Assembly (NCBI RefSeq): GCF_013283875.1
Contig: NZ_CP054139.1
Coordinates: 2,852,001 to 2,916,000 of the forward strand
From: Mucilaginibacter mali
Lineage (GTDB): Bacteria; Bacteroidota; Bacteroidia; Sphingobacteriales; Sphingobacteriaceae
DNA: 64,000 nucleotides
Reading direction: 5' to 3'
The first letter of the stretch is position 1. Each line of letters opens with the position of its first letter. Position numbers and translations under genes: made by a program. A model generated the notes under the pieces. The model did not search any database. It was given only the letters and a program-made list of their open reading frames with translations, and was not told the DNA's origin. This document shows, piece by piece, positions 42,606 through 51,866 of the stretch.

Positions 42606-42622
42606 ACCAGCCTTTGTTATTT
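42606..42622 (+). terminator. Right arm of the split terminator
   Basis: ACCAGCCTTTGTTATTT, the exact partner of 40848-40864, followed by TT. It is now on the far side of the IS. Confidence 0.8.
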
Positions 42623-42689
42623 TCCATGCCGCTATCTTGCTACATCCGTCGTTGTTTTTAGATTATCTTTGTCAAATCAATTATATATC

Positions 42690-42947
42690 ATGAGTAATAA
42701 CGATATTATGAAAAAGCTGCGGGTGGCTTTAAAATTTACCGACGACGATATCATCAAGGTTTTGGCGCTGGTTAATTTCCGGGTTACTAAAACAGAACTC
42801 GCCGCCATCTTCCGCAACGAAGATCATCCCAATTTTAAACCCTGCGGTGACCAGATATTACGTAACTTTTTAAACGGGCTGATCATTTACAAACGCGGCC
42901 CAAGACCCGCCCCTGCTAAATCCACAAAGCCCAATACCGATCAATAG
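42690..42947 (+). CDS. DUF1456 protein, single repeat
   Basis: 85 residues. One copy of the DUF1456 repeat (IMKKLRVALKFTDDDIIKVL, ALVNFRVTKTELAAIFR), where the better-known YehS has two. It is followed by a charged tail. Function unknown. The ATG at 42690 gives the conserved start; the earlier in-frame codons come from IS-adjacent sequence. A TATCTTTG -7-like word lies at 42664-42671. Confidence 0.82.
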   Translation: MSNNDIMKKLRVALKFTDDDIIKVLALVNFRVTKTELAAIFRNEDHPNFKPCGDQILRNFLNGLIIYKRGPRPAPAKSTKPNTDQ

Positions 42948-42973
42948 CCGGGGTTAAGTAAGATTTAAAAAAT

Positions 42974-43039
42974 GGTCCTTAAAACAAAAAACAACGGCCT
43001 TTAAAACAAATTCACAAAAATATACCCGCCCTAATTTTG
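42974..43039 (+). promoter_or_regulatory. Tandem operator and -7 element of the SDR gene
   Basis: Two direct repeats, GGTCCTTAAAACAAA (42974-42988) and GGCCTTTAAAACAAA (42996-43010), are 22 bases apart and match at 13 of 15 positions. TAATTTTG at 43032-43039 follows, without a good -33 box. The spacing suits an AraC-type activator, and an AraC gene lies downstream. Confidence 0.5.
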
Positions 43040-43059
43040 TTCCAACAAACAATAAAACA

Positions 43060-44085
43060 ATGGAACAATTAAAGGATAATTATAATGGCGCGCTGCAAAC
43101 GCCCATTGGTTCGGGATTTGATGCATTTTCAACTGCTGCGGAAGTAATTGATGGAATTGACTTGACCGGTAAAATGGCTATAGTTACCGGCGGCTACGCC
43201 GGCATCGGGCTGGAAACGGTTAAGACCTTAGTTTCGGCCGGGGCAAAGGTTATTGTGCCTGCACGGGATATCAACAAGGCCATTAAAAATCTGGATGGCG
43301 TTAAAAATGTGGTCATCAAAGCCATGAACCTGATGGATCCCGCCTCTATCGATCAATTCTCAGCCGAAATCGTTGCACAAGGCGCGCACTTGCATTTACT
43401 CATCAATAACGCCGGTATTATGTGGGTACCCTTAAAACGTGATAGTTTGGGTTACGAATCGCAATTATCCACCAATCACCTCGGCCATTTCAGGCTTACG
43501 GCCAGGCTTTGGCCACTGTTGAAAAGGGCCAATGGCGCAAGGGTGGTCAACGTATCGTCATTCGGTCACCAGATCGCCCCGTTCAATTTCGATGACCCGA
43601 ATTTTGAGCATCGCGAATACGAAACCTTAACTGGCTACGGCCAATCTAAAACAGCCAATAACCTTTTTGCGGTAGAGTTAGATCATCGTGGCAAAGCGTT
43701 TGGCGTACGCGCTTATTCGTTACACCCAGGCTCGGTTAATGATACTGATCTTGGCCGGGTAGCCCCTATCGAATTATTTAAACAAATGGGCACGCACGAT
43801 GCAGATGGCAATTTAAAACCCGAGGTGGCGGCTACACTGAAAACCATCCCGCAGGGCGCGGCTACATCGGTGTGGTGTGCTACCAGCGCGCAGCTAAACA
43901 ATATTGGCGGTGTATATTGCGAAAATGCCGACATTGCCGAACTTGATCTTGGCCATATCAAGCACAAATATCATGAGCCGCTTAGTTTGCGTGGCGTACA
44001 GCCATACTCGGTAGATGCCGAAAATGCTAAAAAGCTATGGACGCTAAGCGAGGACATGACAGGTGTAAAATTTGCAGTAAATTGA
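43060..44085 (+). CDS. SDR family oxidoreductase (retinol dehydrogenase-like)
   Basis: 341 residues. Cofactor motif VTGGYAGIGLETVK, NNAG at about residue 126, catalytic YGQSK with Ser in VNVSSFGHQ. The length and the long C-terminus resemble the extended retinol-dehydrogenase/WWOX-like group. Substrate unknown. Next to an AraC regulator, with a tandem direct repeat at the promoter. Confidence 0.9.
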   Translation: MEQLKDNYNGALQTPIGSGFDAFSTAAEVIDGIDLTGKMAIVTGGYAGIGLETVKTLVSAGAKVIVPARDINKAIKNLDGVKNVVIKAMNLMDPASIDQFSAEIVAQGAHLHLLINNAGIMWVPLKRDSLGYESQLSTNHLGHFRLTARLWPLLKRANGARVVNVSSFGHQIAPFNFDDPNFEHREYETLTGYGQSKTANNLFAVELDHRGKAFGVRAYSLHPGSVNDTDLGRVAPIELFKQMGTHDADGNLKPEVAATLKTIPQGAATSVWCATSAQLNNIGGVYCENADIAELDLGHIKHKYHEPLSLRGVQPYSVDAENAKKLWTLSEDMTGVKFAVN

Positions 44086-44121
44086 TAAGGGTTGTAGTTT
44101 TATCATATCATTGGTAAAAAC

Positions 44122-44922
44122 ATGGAATATCAGTCGCAATACTTAAGTCCAGACATTAAGTTATCCTGTTACGAAGATAAAGCGTTCCGGACGGAGGTTT
44201 TGTTTGAGAACCATATGCTGGTGTGGTTTATTTCGGGGGAGACGAAAATTGTGCAGGCCGATTCGGTTTATATCTTCGGCCCGGGCGATATTTTTCTCAT
44301 CCCCCGGAATCAGCCGGCCACAATTATCAACTACCCCAAGGATGGCCTGCCGCATAAAACTGTGGTGATGCACCTATCACTACCGCGCTTAAAGGAGTTT
44401 TATATTAAAAACAAACCTAAGGCAAGGCTTTCGCATGCCCAAAAAATCCGCAACTTTGGCAAGCATCCATTACTGGAAAGTTGCCTGGTCTCACTTATCC
44501 CCTACTTCGACCTGCAAGACGGATTACCTGAAAGCCTGGCATCGTTGAAAATTGAAGAGGCTATAAACATTCTCAGAATTATCGATAGTAATACTGATAG
44601 CATGCTGGCCAACTTTAGCGAGCCCGGCAAAATAAATCTGACCGATTTTATGGAGCGTAACTTTATGTTCAATATGCCCATGGAGAAATTCGGGTACCTA
44701 ACAGGGCGTAGCCTTACTACTTTTAAAAGGGATTTTAAAAAGGTATTTGCCACCTCTCCGCAAAAATGGCTCACACAAAAACGGCTTGAACTGGCCCACT
44801 ACCAAATCAGGGAGCAAAAACGTAAACCATCAGAAGTTTATGCAGAGGTAGGCTTCGAGAATCTTTCGCACTTTACTTACGCTTTTAAAAAGCATTTCAA
44901 TTATTCGCCTACAAGTTTTTAA
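44122..44922 (+). CDS. AraC family transcriptional regulator
   Basis: 266 residues. An N-terminal cupin-like sensing domain (about 15-110) and a C-terminal double HTH at 170-266 (FGYLTGRSLTTFKRDFKKVF, then EVGFENLSHFTYAFKKHFNYSP). It lies 36 bases after the SDR gene, on the same strand, so it probably regulates that gene and itself. Confidence 0.9.
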   Translation: MEYQSQYLSPDIKLSCYEDKAFRTEVLFENHMLVWFISGETKIVQADSVYIFGPGDIFLIPRNQPATIINYPKDGLPHKTVVMHLSLPRLKEFYIKNKPKARLSHAQKIRNFGKHPLLESCLVSLIPYFDLQDGLPESLASLKIEEAINILRIIDSNTDSMLANFSEPGKINLTDFMERNFMFNMPMEKFGYLTGRSLTTFKRDFKKVFATSPQKWLTQKRLELAHYQIREQKRKPSEVYAEVGFENLSHFTYAFKKHFNYSPTSF

Positions 44923-44925
44923 AGT

Positions 44926-47229
44926 TTATTTCAGCACATTTAACAGCAGGTCGGCCATATCGTACCGGGGAAAATTGCCGGTGTTGTTTAGCAGGATGAT
45001 ACAATTACCGGTCGCCTCGTCGCGTATAAACATGCTGTATATCCCCGGCGAATCACCAGTGGCATAAGCAATAGTCCGTTGCTTTTGGGTGATATCAAAA
45101 GCGTTCTTATCCACCACCCAGCCGTAAGCATACTGGCCGCCGTGGTCTTCGTAATCCGCACGAGGCTTTAGCATCTCCAGTTTTTGCGCATTGGGCAGTA
45201 GTTTATTGGACAGCAGCGCATTGTGAAATTTCAACAGATCTTCTGCCGACGATGAAACACCTGCCGCGCCCTGCTGATTGGCGACATCGAAAGGCAAGGC
45301 AACCTGGGTATCGCCATTGTATCCTGTCGCGTGGTTAATATTTATACCCGATGCATTACCTAAATAGGTATCGGTCATTTCCAAAGGTGTGAAGATCCGC
45401 TCCTTTAACAAGTCGGCAAACGGTTTGCCTGCAACTTCCTGCGCCATTAAGCTCAGTATCACAAAGTTAGACCGGCTATAGCCTTTTACACCGGTGCTAT
45501 CGGTAGCCAGCGAATCGCTGCAAAAATTGACCACCATATCCTTTAGCGTGTAAGGCTTGGTGTTGATCAGTTGCATATAATCATCGTTAGCGGCATAATC
45601 CGGTATGCCCGATTGATGGGTAAGTAATTGCTGTACCGTAACATCGCCGAATTTATAATATGGCATATACGTTTTAATGGCCGCGCCCGCGTCTATCTTG
45701 CCCTCGTTAATTAGTTGATTGATGATAAAAGATGTAAAAATGCCCGACCCTGTACCCAGATCGTAAGCCGTATGGCTATTGCCCTCCATGTGGTTCTTCT
45801 TTTCGGCATAGCCATAACTTTTGCTCAGCACTACCCTATCCTGGTTCCTGATCAGCGCGGTACCATTAAATTGCCCGTTATCGTTATAGAACTTCAACAA
45901 GGTTTCCAGTCGTTGCGATGAATCGCCCGGCGATTTACGCATCTTCTCTTCAAACTTATCCTTTAGCGTAGTTTGCTTATTTACCGATTGTATGTACTTA
46001 AAAATATCCTCGGCGTTATAATCCGGCAACAGCACGTTATAATCCTTCCAGAATGATTCGCCGGTGTTGCTGTTATGGTCGTTGATATTCTCGTGCCTGC
46101 CAAATTTGGTGTCGAAAGCCGCGTTACGATTGGTATCTACAGCTGTTACCTGGTAGTTGAATTTCACGTTGGCATTAAAATCATAGTTCAAATCCTTGCT
46201 GGTAATGCCAAGGGCGTCGTCACCCACCACATCTGATAATACCCATTTGCTGCCTACTTTTTGATAGCCTACCTTGGTATGATACTGCTTCAGATCGGCA
46301 TTTACACCTGCTACACGGGTCAGTATCCGGGACGAGAACTTGCCCAACTCATTAGTCAAACCACCCGGGCTTAAGCCGTAATCAAAGTATATAAAAGCAT
46401 AGCTTTTCAAATCAACATAAAACTTACCACGGAAAGTCGGCTCGTCATCATCAGCCTTTTTCTCTTTAAAAACCACTTCCAACGCCTGATAGCCTTTTAC
46501 ATCAACCACACCGGTTACTTCAAATTTATGTCTTATCAACCCCTCCTCGCTCAGGAATCCGCTGGCTACAATATGGTTTACCACATCATAATTAAAAATG
46601 GTATTGGGTTGCTGGCTCAGTTCTAACGAATGGAAATCGCGCTGGTTCTTTTCATCGCGGGCTTTGATCAGCTTAAACAGGTCGGCGCGTTTATCGGCAT
46701 AACCAAAGTTATATACATCAAAAACGGCTTCCGATAACTCCAGCGGTTCGGTACCTTTAGTGGTATACATGCGGTAAAAGCCGCGCAGAATATGCGGGTG
46801 ATTGATATAATTATCAGGGATGCGGGCAATGGCTTTAGCGATCACCTTAGCGGGATCATAGTAAGCTACGGTAACCTGCTTCAACTGCACGCTATTTTTT
46901 TGCAGGCTGATGTTCAATTCCTGGCCATTGCGCAACGATGCAACTGCGAATGTTTGCGTTCTGTAACCGATGCAGGATACCTTTAACGAATCTTTAAAAT
47001 TTGCCGATGGGATGATCAGCACATAGTTGCCGCTATTGTTAGTGGCTGTACCCACCCCTTTTTTATCGATCCCTACGTTAACGCCATGTAAGGTTTGCTG
47101 ATTTTCGGACGAGCGTATTTTGCCGCTGATGGTAATACTCTCCTGTGCCATACCATGGCGGGCAAGGAAAATAAAAACAGCGAAGAAAAATATACGGACC
47201 AGTTGAAAACGCATAGGGGATTTGAACAT
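44926..47229 (-). CDS. Serine-hydrolase-like (class C beta-lactamase fold) protein, degenerate active site
   Basis: 767 residues: signal peptide 1-29, carboxypeptidase-regulatory-like domain at about 31-115, a central domain to about 380, and a beta-lactamase/DD-peptidase-like domain from about 440 to the end. The SxxK catalytic motif is replaced by TGSG (493-496), YxN by YSR (584-586), and the H/K-x-G motif by ATG in AYATGDSPG. The fold is kept, as in TPGIYSMFIRDEATGN, so it may bind peptidoglycan or a partner without cutting it. Three bases separate it from the AraC stop, convergent. Confidence 0.82.
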   Translation of the reverse strand: MFKSPMRFQLVRIFFFAVFIFLARHGMAQESITISGKIRSSENQQTLHGVNVGIDKKGVGTATNNSGNYVLIIPSANFKDSLKVSCIGYRTQTFAVASLRNGQELNISLQKNSVQLKQVTVAYYDPAKVIAKAIARIPDNYINHPHILRGFYRMYTTKGTEPLELSEAVFDVYNFGYADKRADLFKLIKARDEKNQRDFHSLELSQQPNTIFNYDVVNHIVASGFLSEEGLIRHKFEVTGVVDVKGYQALEVVFKEKKADDDEPTFRGKFYVDLKSYAFIYFDYGLSPGGLTNELGKFSSRILTRVAGVNADLKQYHTKVGYQKVGSKWVLSDVVGDDALGITSKDLNYDFNANVKFNYQVTAVDTNRNAAFDTKFGRHENINDHNSNTGESFWKDYNVLLPDYNAEDIFKYIQSVNKQTTLKDKFEEKMRKSPGDSSQRLETLLKFYNDNGQFNGTALIRNQDRVVLSKSYGYAEKKNHMEGNSHTAYDLGTGSGIFTSFIINQLINEGKIDAGAAIKTYMPYYKFGDVTVQQLLTHQSGIPDYAANDDYMQLINTKPYTLKDMVVNFCSDSLATDSTGVKGYSRSNFVILSLMAQEVAGKPFADLLKERIFTPLEMTDTYLGNASGININHATGYNGDTQVALPFDVANQQGAAGVSSSAEDLLKFHNALLSNKLLPNAQKLEMLKPRADYEDHGGQYAYGWVVDKNAFDITQKQRTIAYATGDSPGIYSMFIRDEATGNCIILLNNTGNFPRYDMADLLLNVLK

Positions 47230-47368
47230 AACAATTTTTAAACCTGCTACAATTTAACAAAAACATTGGAACCACTATAGCCGCGCAACAGTAATTTAAC
47301 ATTTGTTAACACTTAAGCCCCCGGCTAAATAACTAATACTTATTTTAGCTTTAATTTATACGCAGGTT

Positions 47369-47977
47369 TTGACATTTCAGTTCATCATCGAAATTTTAGG
47401 GACTATCGCCTTTGCCGTATCCGGCGCGTTTTCGGCTATGGAGAAAAAGCTGGATCTGTTTGGCGTGCTCATCATCGGCTTTGTAACCGCTATTGGCGGC
47501 GGTACCATCCGCGATGTGCTGATTGGTAACACCCCGGTAACCTGGATGCGGGATATGACCACTCCGCTCATCATCCTTGGCTCGGGACTGTTGACCATCC
47601 TGTTTAAAGGTTATCTTGAAAAACTGAAGATCACTTTCTTTCTTTTCGACACTTTGGGCCTTGGGCTGTTCACCATCATTGGCATACAAAAAGGCTTATC
47701 GATTGGGTTAAACCCAGGTATTTGCGTTGCACTCGGCACCATCACCGGTTGCTTTGGCGGTGTACTGCGCGATATGTTGTTAAACCACATCCCCGTATTA
47801 TTTCGCAGCAGAGAGATCTACGCTACCGCCTGTATCATCGGCGGCACGATTTATTGCTTTGGGTTGATGGTATTGCCTCAACAGGCCGCCCAGGTGCTGG
47901 CCATAGGGTTGATATGCGGGATACGAATACTGGCGGTGCGATTAAATTGGCAATTGCCTGCTGTGAAAGGCAAATAA
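47369..47977 (+). CDS. TRIC-type cation channel family protein (UPF0126)
   Basis: 202 residues, about seven membrane helices, two UPF0126 repeats: FAVSGAFSAMEKKLDLFGVL with GGGTIRDVLIGNTP in the first, and CFGGVLRDMLLNHIPVLF in the second. Bacterial TRIC proteins form trimeric cation channels. The start is TTG, since the first ATG would remove most of helix 1. Confidence 0.88.
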   Translation: MTFQFIIEILGTIAFAVSGAFSAMEKKLDLFGVLIIGFVTAIGGGTIRDVLIGNTPVTWMRDMTTPLIILGSGLLTILFKGYLEKLKITFFLFDTLGLGLFTIIGIQKGLSIGLNPGICVALGTITGCFGGVLRDMLLNHIPVLFRSREIYATACIIGGTIYCFGLMVLPQQAAQVLAIGLICGIRILAVRLNWQLPAVKGK

Positions 47978-48097
47978 CTTTTCCATAGAATAAGAATAAG
48001 CCCCACGGACAAAGATATCCGGGTACAACCTGGCAACAAGCCATAACCGGTATAAACGGATGTTAAAACATATTTTGGATGGGGAGGTTTATTCTTC

Positions 48098-50545
48098 ATG
48101 CTTATTACCGGACGTTTTAGGATTTGGGTTTTGATGGGTTTGCTACTGTGGAACCTGGGGGCCGCCGGGCAGCAGACTTTGACCGTAGTGAGTGGACAGG
48201 TAGTGGACGCGTCGGGCGGACAGCCGTTAAATTTTGTAACCGTCAGTTTTGTGGGGAGTAATTTGGGCGGGCGAACCGATTCGCTGGGGCGGTTTAAGTT
48301 GAGCGGGGCAGGAAGTTTTACAAAGGTCGCGTTTTCATGCGTGGGGTATTTGCCAGTGGTTAAAACAATTTTACCCGGACATCTCAATAAGTTACAGGTG
48401 CTGCTGGTGCGGAACACGACGGAACTGGCAAGTGTAACGATTGCTTCATCAAAAGGCCAGCGTTACCGGAATAAAGGGAATCCGGCAGTGGAATTGATCC
48501 AGCAGGTGATCGATCATAAGGAAGAGAACCGGGCCACGGCCGCGGCGTTTTTGCAGTATGAGCAATATGAGCGCATGGGGCTGTCGTTTTTTAATTTACC
48601 GCCACAGGTGGTAGAGAGTAAGTTTTTCAGCAAATACCGGTTTATGCTGGATACCGTACAGGGGCAAACCTTTTTGCCGGTGCTATTGGAAGAAAAGTTA
48701 TCGGATATATATTATCGCAGGCAGCCGGAAAAGCATACGCAGACACAAAAGGCCTATAAAGGGGTGAATATATTACAGTTTATTGATACCGCCGGGATGA
48801 AGCTGTATGTAAACCAGTTGTATGGGCATCAGCTGGATATTTACGAGAATAACTTGTTTATCATGGCCAATCAGTTCCTAAGCCCGATTGCCGATCATGC
48901 GCCAAATTATTATAAGTTTTTTATCACCGACACGTTAAATACGCCCACCGGTAAGCAGGTGGAGCTGGCCTTTACACCGCGCACCAAAGGCGACCTGTTA
49001 TTTGAGGGGAAGCTGGTGGTGACGCTGGATGGGCATTATGCAGTAACAGCTTGTGAATTGCGGCTGAACAGGCACATCAATGTAAGTTTTGTGCGGAGTT
49101 TTGATGTGCTGTTGGATTTCACGGCGCAAACAGGCGGGCGTTATCAGTTGACTAAAAGCCAGGTGAAGGCGGATTTTGGTTTGACAAAAAAAGGATGGGG
49201 CGTATTTGGAGAGCGTACAGTGGTGTACCGGAATTACCTGAATGATTCCGTACAGGTGGTGTCGCCAAAGAAAACGGGGTTTGATACCTTGAGCAGAGGC
49301 CAGGCGCAGGTATATGAAAAATTGTACAAGCTGGAGCAGATGCCTTCTTATAAACGCACCATGTGGTGGCTGGTGACGCTGACCGCAGGCTATGCAGATA
49401 CAGGGCCCGTACAGATTGGACCGGTCGCGCATTTTTTGTCTTTTAACAGCCAGGAAGGGTTGCGGCCGGAACTTGGTTTGCGGACGACGCCCAAATTAGA
49501 CAGCAGCTTTTATTTTGAGGGCTATGGCGCTTATGGGATAAAGGATCACCTGGTGAAGGGAAATGCCATTGCTTATTTTTCATTAAACAAAACCGCGCCT
49601 TACCGCTTCCCGAATAATTATTTTAAAGCAAGTTATTTGTATGATGTAGATGTACCAGGGCATACGTTTTCGATCACAAACCGGCCCACGGCCTTTTCAT
49701 CATTCCAGACAGGGAAAACGAATTATTGGTTGTATAGCCGGATAATGGAACTGAATTACGTGAGAGATTTTGAAGATCATTTTTCGTATAACCTGGGCTT
49801 TAAGAATTGGCAGCAATCGCCGGCAGCGGCTTTGGTTTATCAACGGAACGATGACGGCTCGCTGGTAAGTAACCTTACAACGAGTGAACTGAATTTACAC
49901 CTGCGCTATGCACCCCATGAAGAACTGATACAGGGCAGCCGGACGCGGCATAGCATTCATAGCCCCTATCCCATCTATGATCTGCTGATCAACCGCAGTA
50001 TCGGCAGCACATACAGCTATACCGACTTCGGCCTGAATATCTATAAACGGGTTTACCTATCACAGGCCGGTTTTACCGATGTAACCCTGCTTGGTGGCTA
50101 TGTGCAAGGTAAAGTGCCCTTCCCCTTGTTAAATATCAGCCCGGCCAATCAGTCGCTGACTTACAGGCGGGATGCTTATAATGCCATGAATTATTTGGAA
50201 TTTGTGAGCGATCATTACGCGGGCATGAATGTTACGCATACTTTTAATGGCTTCCTGTTAAATAAAGTCCCGCTGATCAAACACCTGAAATTGCGCGAAT
50301 TTTTATCGGCCAAAATACTCTACGGCGGGCTGCGTACCGAAAACGACCCGGCGCAAAGCAAAGGGCTTTACCGCCTCCCTCCCAACGTTTATGCCCTCGG
50401 CAACACGCCTTATGTTGAAGGCGGGGTTGGTATCGGCAATATCTTCCGGTTCTTTAGGGTAGATCTGATCCGTCGCTTCAACTACTTAGACCATCCGGAT
50501 GCCGCGGCCTATCGCATCAAATTTAGCTTCCAGCCGGAATTTTAA
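48098..50545 (+). CDS. DUF5686 outer-membrane protein
   Basis: 815 residues. Signal peptide, a carboxypeptidase-regulatory-like domain (about 32-110, VVSGQVVDASGGQPLNFVTV), then the DUF5686 region and a probable beta-barrel C-terminus ending in Phe (FSFQPEF). Typical of TonB-dependent-transporter-like envelope proteins in Bacteroidota. Its role is unknown. A terminator follows. Confidence 0.85.
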   Translation: MLITGRFRIWVLMGLLLWNLGAAGQQTLTVVSGQVVDASGGQPLNFVTVSFVGSNLGGRTDSLGRFKLSGAGSFTKVAFSCVGYLPVVKTILPGHLNKLQVLLVRNTTELASVTIASSKGQRYRNKGNPAVELIQQVIDHKEENRATAAAFLQYEQYERMGLSFFNLPPQVVESKFFSKYRFMLDTVQGQTFLPVLLEEKLSDIYYRRQPEKHTQTQKAYKGVNILQFIDTAGMKLYVNQLYGHQLDIYENNLFIMANQFLSPIADHAPNYYKFFITDTLNTPTGKQVELAFTPRTKGDLLFEGKLVVTLDGHYAVTACELRLNRHINVSFVRSFDVLLDFTAQTGGRYQLTKSQVKADFGLTKKGWGVFGERTVVYRNYLNDSVQVVSPKKTGFDTLSRGQAQVYEKLYKLEQMPSYKRTMWWLVTLTAGYADTGPVQIGPVAHFLSFNSQEGLRPELGLRTTPKLDSSFYFEGYGAYGIKDHLVKGNAIAYFSLNKTAPYRFPNNYFKASYLYDVDVPGHTFSITNRPTAFSSFQTGKTNYWLYSRIMELNYVRDFEDHFSYNLGFKNWQQSPAAALVYQRNDDGSLVSNLTTSELNLHLRYAPHEELIQGSRTRHSIHSPYPIYDLLINRSIGSTYSYTDFGLNIYKRVYLSQAGFTDVTLLGGYVQGKVPFPLLNISPANQSLTYRRDAYNAMNYLEFVSDHYAGMNVTHTFNGFLLNKVPLIKHLKLREFLSAKILYGGLRTENDPAQSKGLYRLPPNVYALGNTPYVEGGVGIGNIFRFFRVDLIRRFNYLDHPDAAAYRIKFSFQPEF

Positions 50546-50572
50546 CTATACGAAGACGAGTTTTGGCAAAAT

Positions 50573-50607
50573 AAAAAGCCCGAAATCACATGATCTCGGG
50601 CTTTTTT
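50573..50607. terminator. Bidirectional intrinsic terminator
   Basis: Stem AAGCCCGAAATCA / TGATCTCGGGCTT, one mismatch, between an A run and a T run. It ends the DUF5686 gene. On the minus strand it lies 22 bases beyond the tRNA-like fragment at 50629, the same distance as that between tRNA-Ser and its terminator at 54449. Confidence 0.88.
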
Positions 50608-50628
50608 GAGCGTTGGATATAGCTATCT

Positions 50629-50651
50629 GCGGTGAGGGAGGGATTTGAACC
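50629..50651 (-). other. tRNA-Ser 3'-end fragment, putative attachment site
   Basis: 23 bases beginning GCGGTGAGGGAGGGATT and ending GAACC match 54509-54531, the 3' end of tRNA-Ser(GCT) up to the T loop, with one mismatch. Sequence beyond it does not match the tRNA. This is the expected remnant of integration at a tRNA 3' end, on the same strand as the intact tRNA 3.9 kb away. Confidence 0.65.
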
Positions 50652-50898
50652 TTGGCCTTCTTACCGCTTTAAATGGTTATTTTGATGGTTTTTGACTGGT
50701 TACCCACCGCTTAAGATCTTTATGCTGTTTGCTACAAAAGCCGAAACCAATATAAAGTTGAAATTTACATTATTCCAAGCAGGCTGAGAGTACACGTGAT
50801 CAACAATCGACTAAGATATTTATCAAAAAAAACACAGAGAAATAACCAACGGTACTCACCAGGAGGTAAAATAAACAGCAATCGGCCTATCAATCAAC
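50652..50898. other. Intergenic region at left end of the tRNA-Ser segment
   Basis: No gene, promoter or repeat was recognised in this 247-base stretch between the tRNA fragment and the cold-shock-domain gene. Confidence 0.5.
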
Positions 50899-51345
50899 CT
50901 AACGCTTTTTAACCTGGGTGGCGGTAAGCCCTTTGGGACCTTTGGCGGTTCCAAACTGCACCTGATCATTTTCTTTGGCTGGAAAAGTAAGTTCATTGAC
51001 ATGGAAAAAGACGTTTTCTCCTGTATTTCCATCACAGATAAACCCGAAACCTTTAGCGGTATTAAAAAAACTGATGATTCCCGTGTTCGGTTCTGAAGTC
51101 TCATCTTTCTTCTTGGGCGTGGATATCACAATTGCAGATACATCTGACCCCGCAGGTCTTTTAGTTGCAGGCGGTATTGATGTAAGATTACCATTTTCGT
51201 CCAGATAAGCCATCATTTCGTCCAGCGTTTTGCCTTTATCAGAGTTGGCTTTGCGCTGCTCCATACGGTATTTTTTATCCTGTTGCTTTTTCAGCCGTTT
51301 TTTTTCTTTTTCTTTTTTATTGAAGGTTTCGTTGGATTTTCCCAT
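50899..51345 (-). CDS. Cold shock domain protein with basic N-terminal region
   Basis: 148 residues. Residues 1-45 are Lys/Glu-rich and helical (NKKEKEKKRLKKQQDKKYRM), 46-85 are a linker, and 85-148 are a cold shock domain with RNP1 KGFGFIC and RNP2 VFFHV. An RNA chaperone with an extra RNA- or ribosome-binding arm. The ATG at 51345 begins the conserved MGKSNETFNKK; 13 more in-frame codons upstream are unlikely. Confidence 0.88.
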   Translation of the reverse strand: MGKSNETFNKKEKEKKRLKKQQDKKYRMEQRKANSDKGKTLDEMMAYLDENGNLTSIPPATKRPAGSDVSAIVISTPKKKDETSEPNTGIISFFNTAKGFGFICDGNTGENVFFHVNELTFPAKENDQVQFGTAKGPKGLTATQVKKR

Positions 51346-51421
51346 AGTTTTAATGTAGTGTATAAAACAAAACACCCGTCCCATTGAAGGGACAGGTGTT
51401 ACCGTAAGTTTATAGTGATAA

Positions 51422-51616
51422 TTAAATTACTTTTACGTTCACTGCGTTCAGGCCTTTTTTACCGCTCTCCACGTCAAAGCTCACTTTGTCGTTTTCACGG
51501 ATCTCGTTGATGAGGCCTGTTGAATGTACAAAAACATCTGTTCTTGTATCATCTTGTGAAATAAATCCAAACCCTTTGGAGATGTTGAAAAATTTCACTG
51601 TTCCTTCTTTTTGCAT
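51422..51616 (-). CDS. Cold shock protein, CspA family
   Basis: 64 residues, one complete cold shock domain: GTVKFFNISKGFGFI with RNP1 and VFVHSTG with RNP2. Single-strand nucleic acid chaperone. Start codon at 51616. It lies 76 bases before the larger cold-shock-domain gene and may be co-transcribed with it. Confidence 0.95.
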   Translation of the reverse strand: MQKEGTVKFFNISKGFGFISQDDTRTDVFVHSTGLINEIRENDKVSFDVESGKKGLNAVNVKVI

Positions 51617-51866
51617 TTAAAAACTATTTAATGATAGTCAGGCAAGGTAGAGCTAATAATTGGTATATTTTTACTTTTGGTTAAATAAATAAAAATATAT
51701 CTAATCAAAATAACAAAAGATAAAGTATTTACACCTTTATGTAAATTATTCAATTCTTTTACCTACATTGCGTAACATACCTCCTACACCGCAACTCTTA
51801 GATATTGCCGCCAACTGATTCAGGTGATCTTTAAGCTTCCCAGTTTAATCTGAATCAGCTATATGA

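Noticed and set aside
42576-42689. Upstream extension of the DUF1456 gene into the IS end
   Set aside because: The added residues come from IS terminal and terminator sequence; the domain begins at 42690.
49200-50545. DUF5686 protein as a TonB-dependent receptor
   Set aside because: The plug domain and TonB box are not visible; only the regulatory-like domain and barrel-like end are shared.
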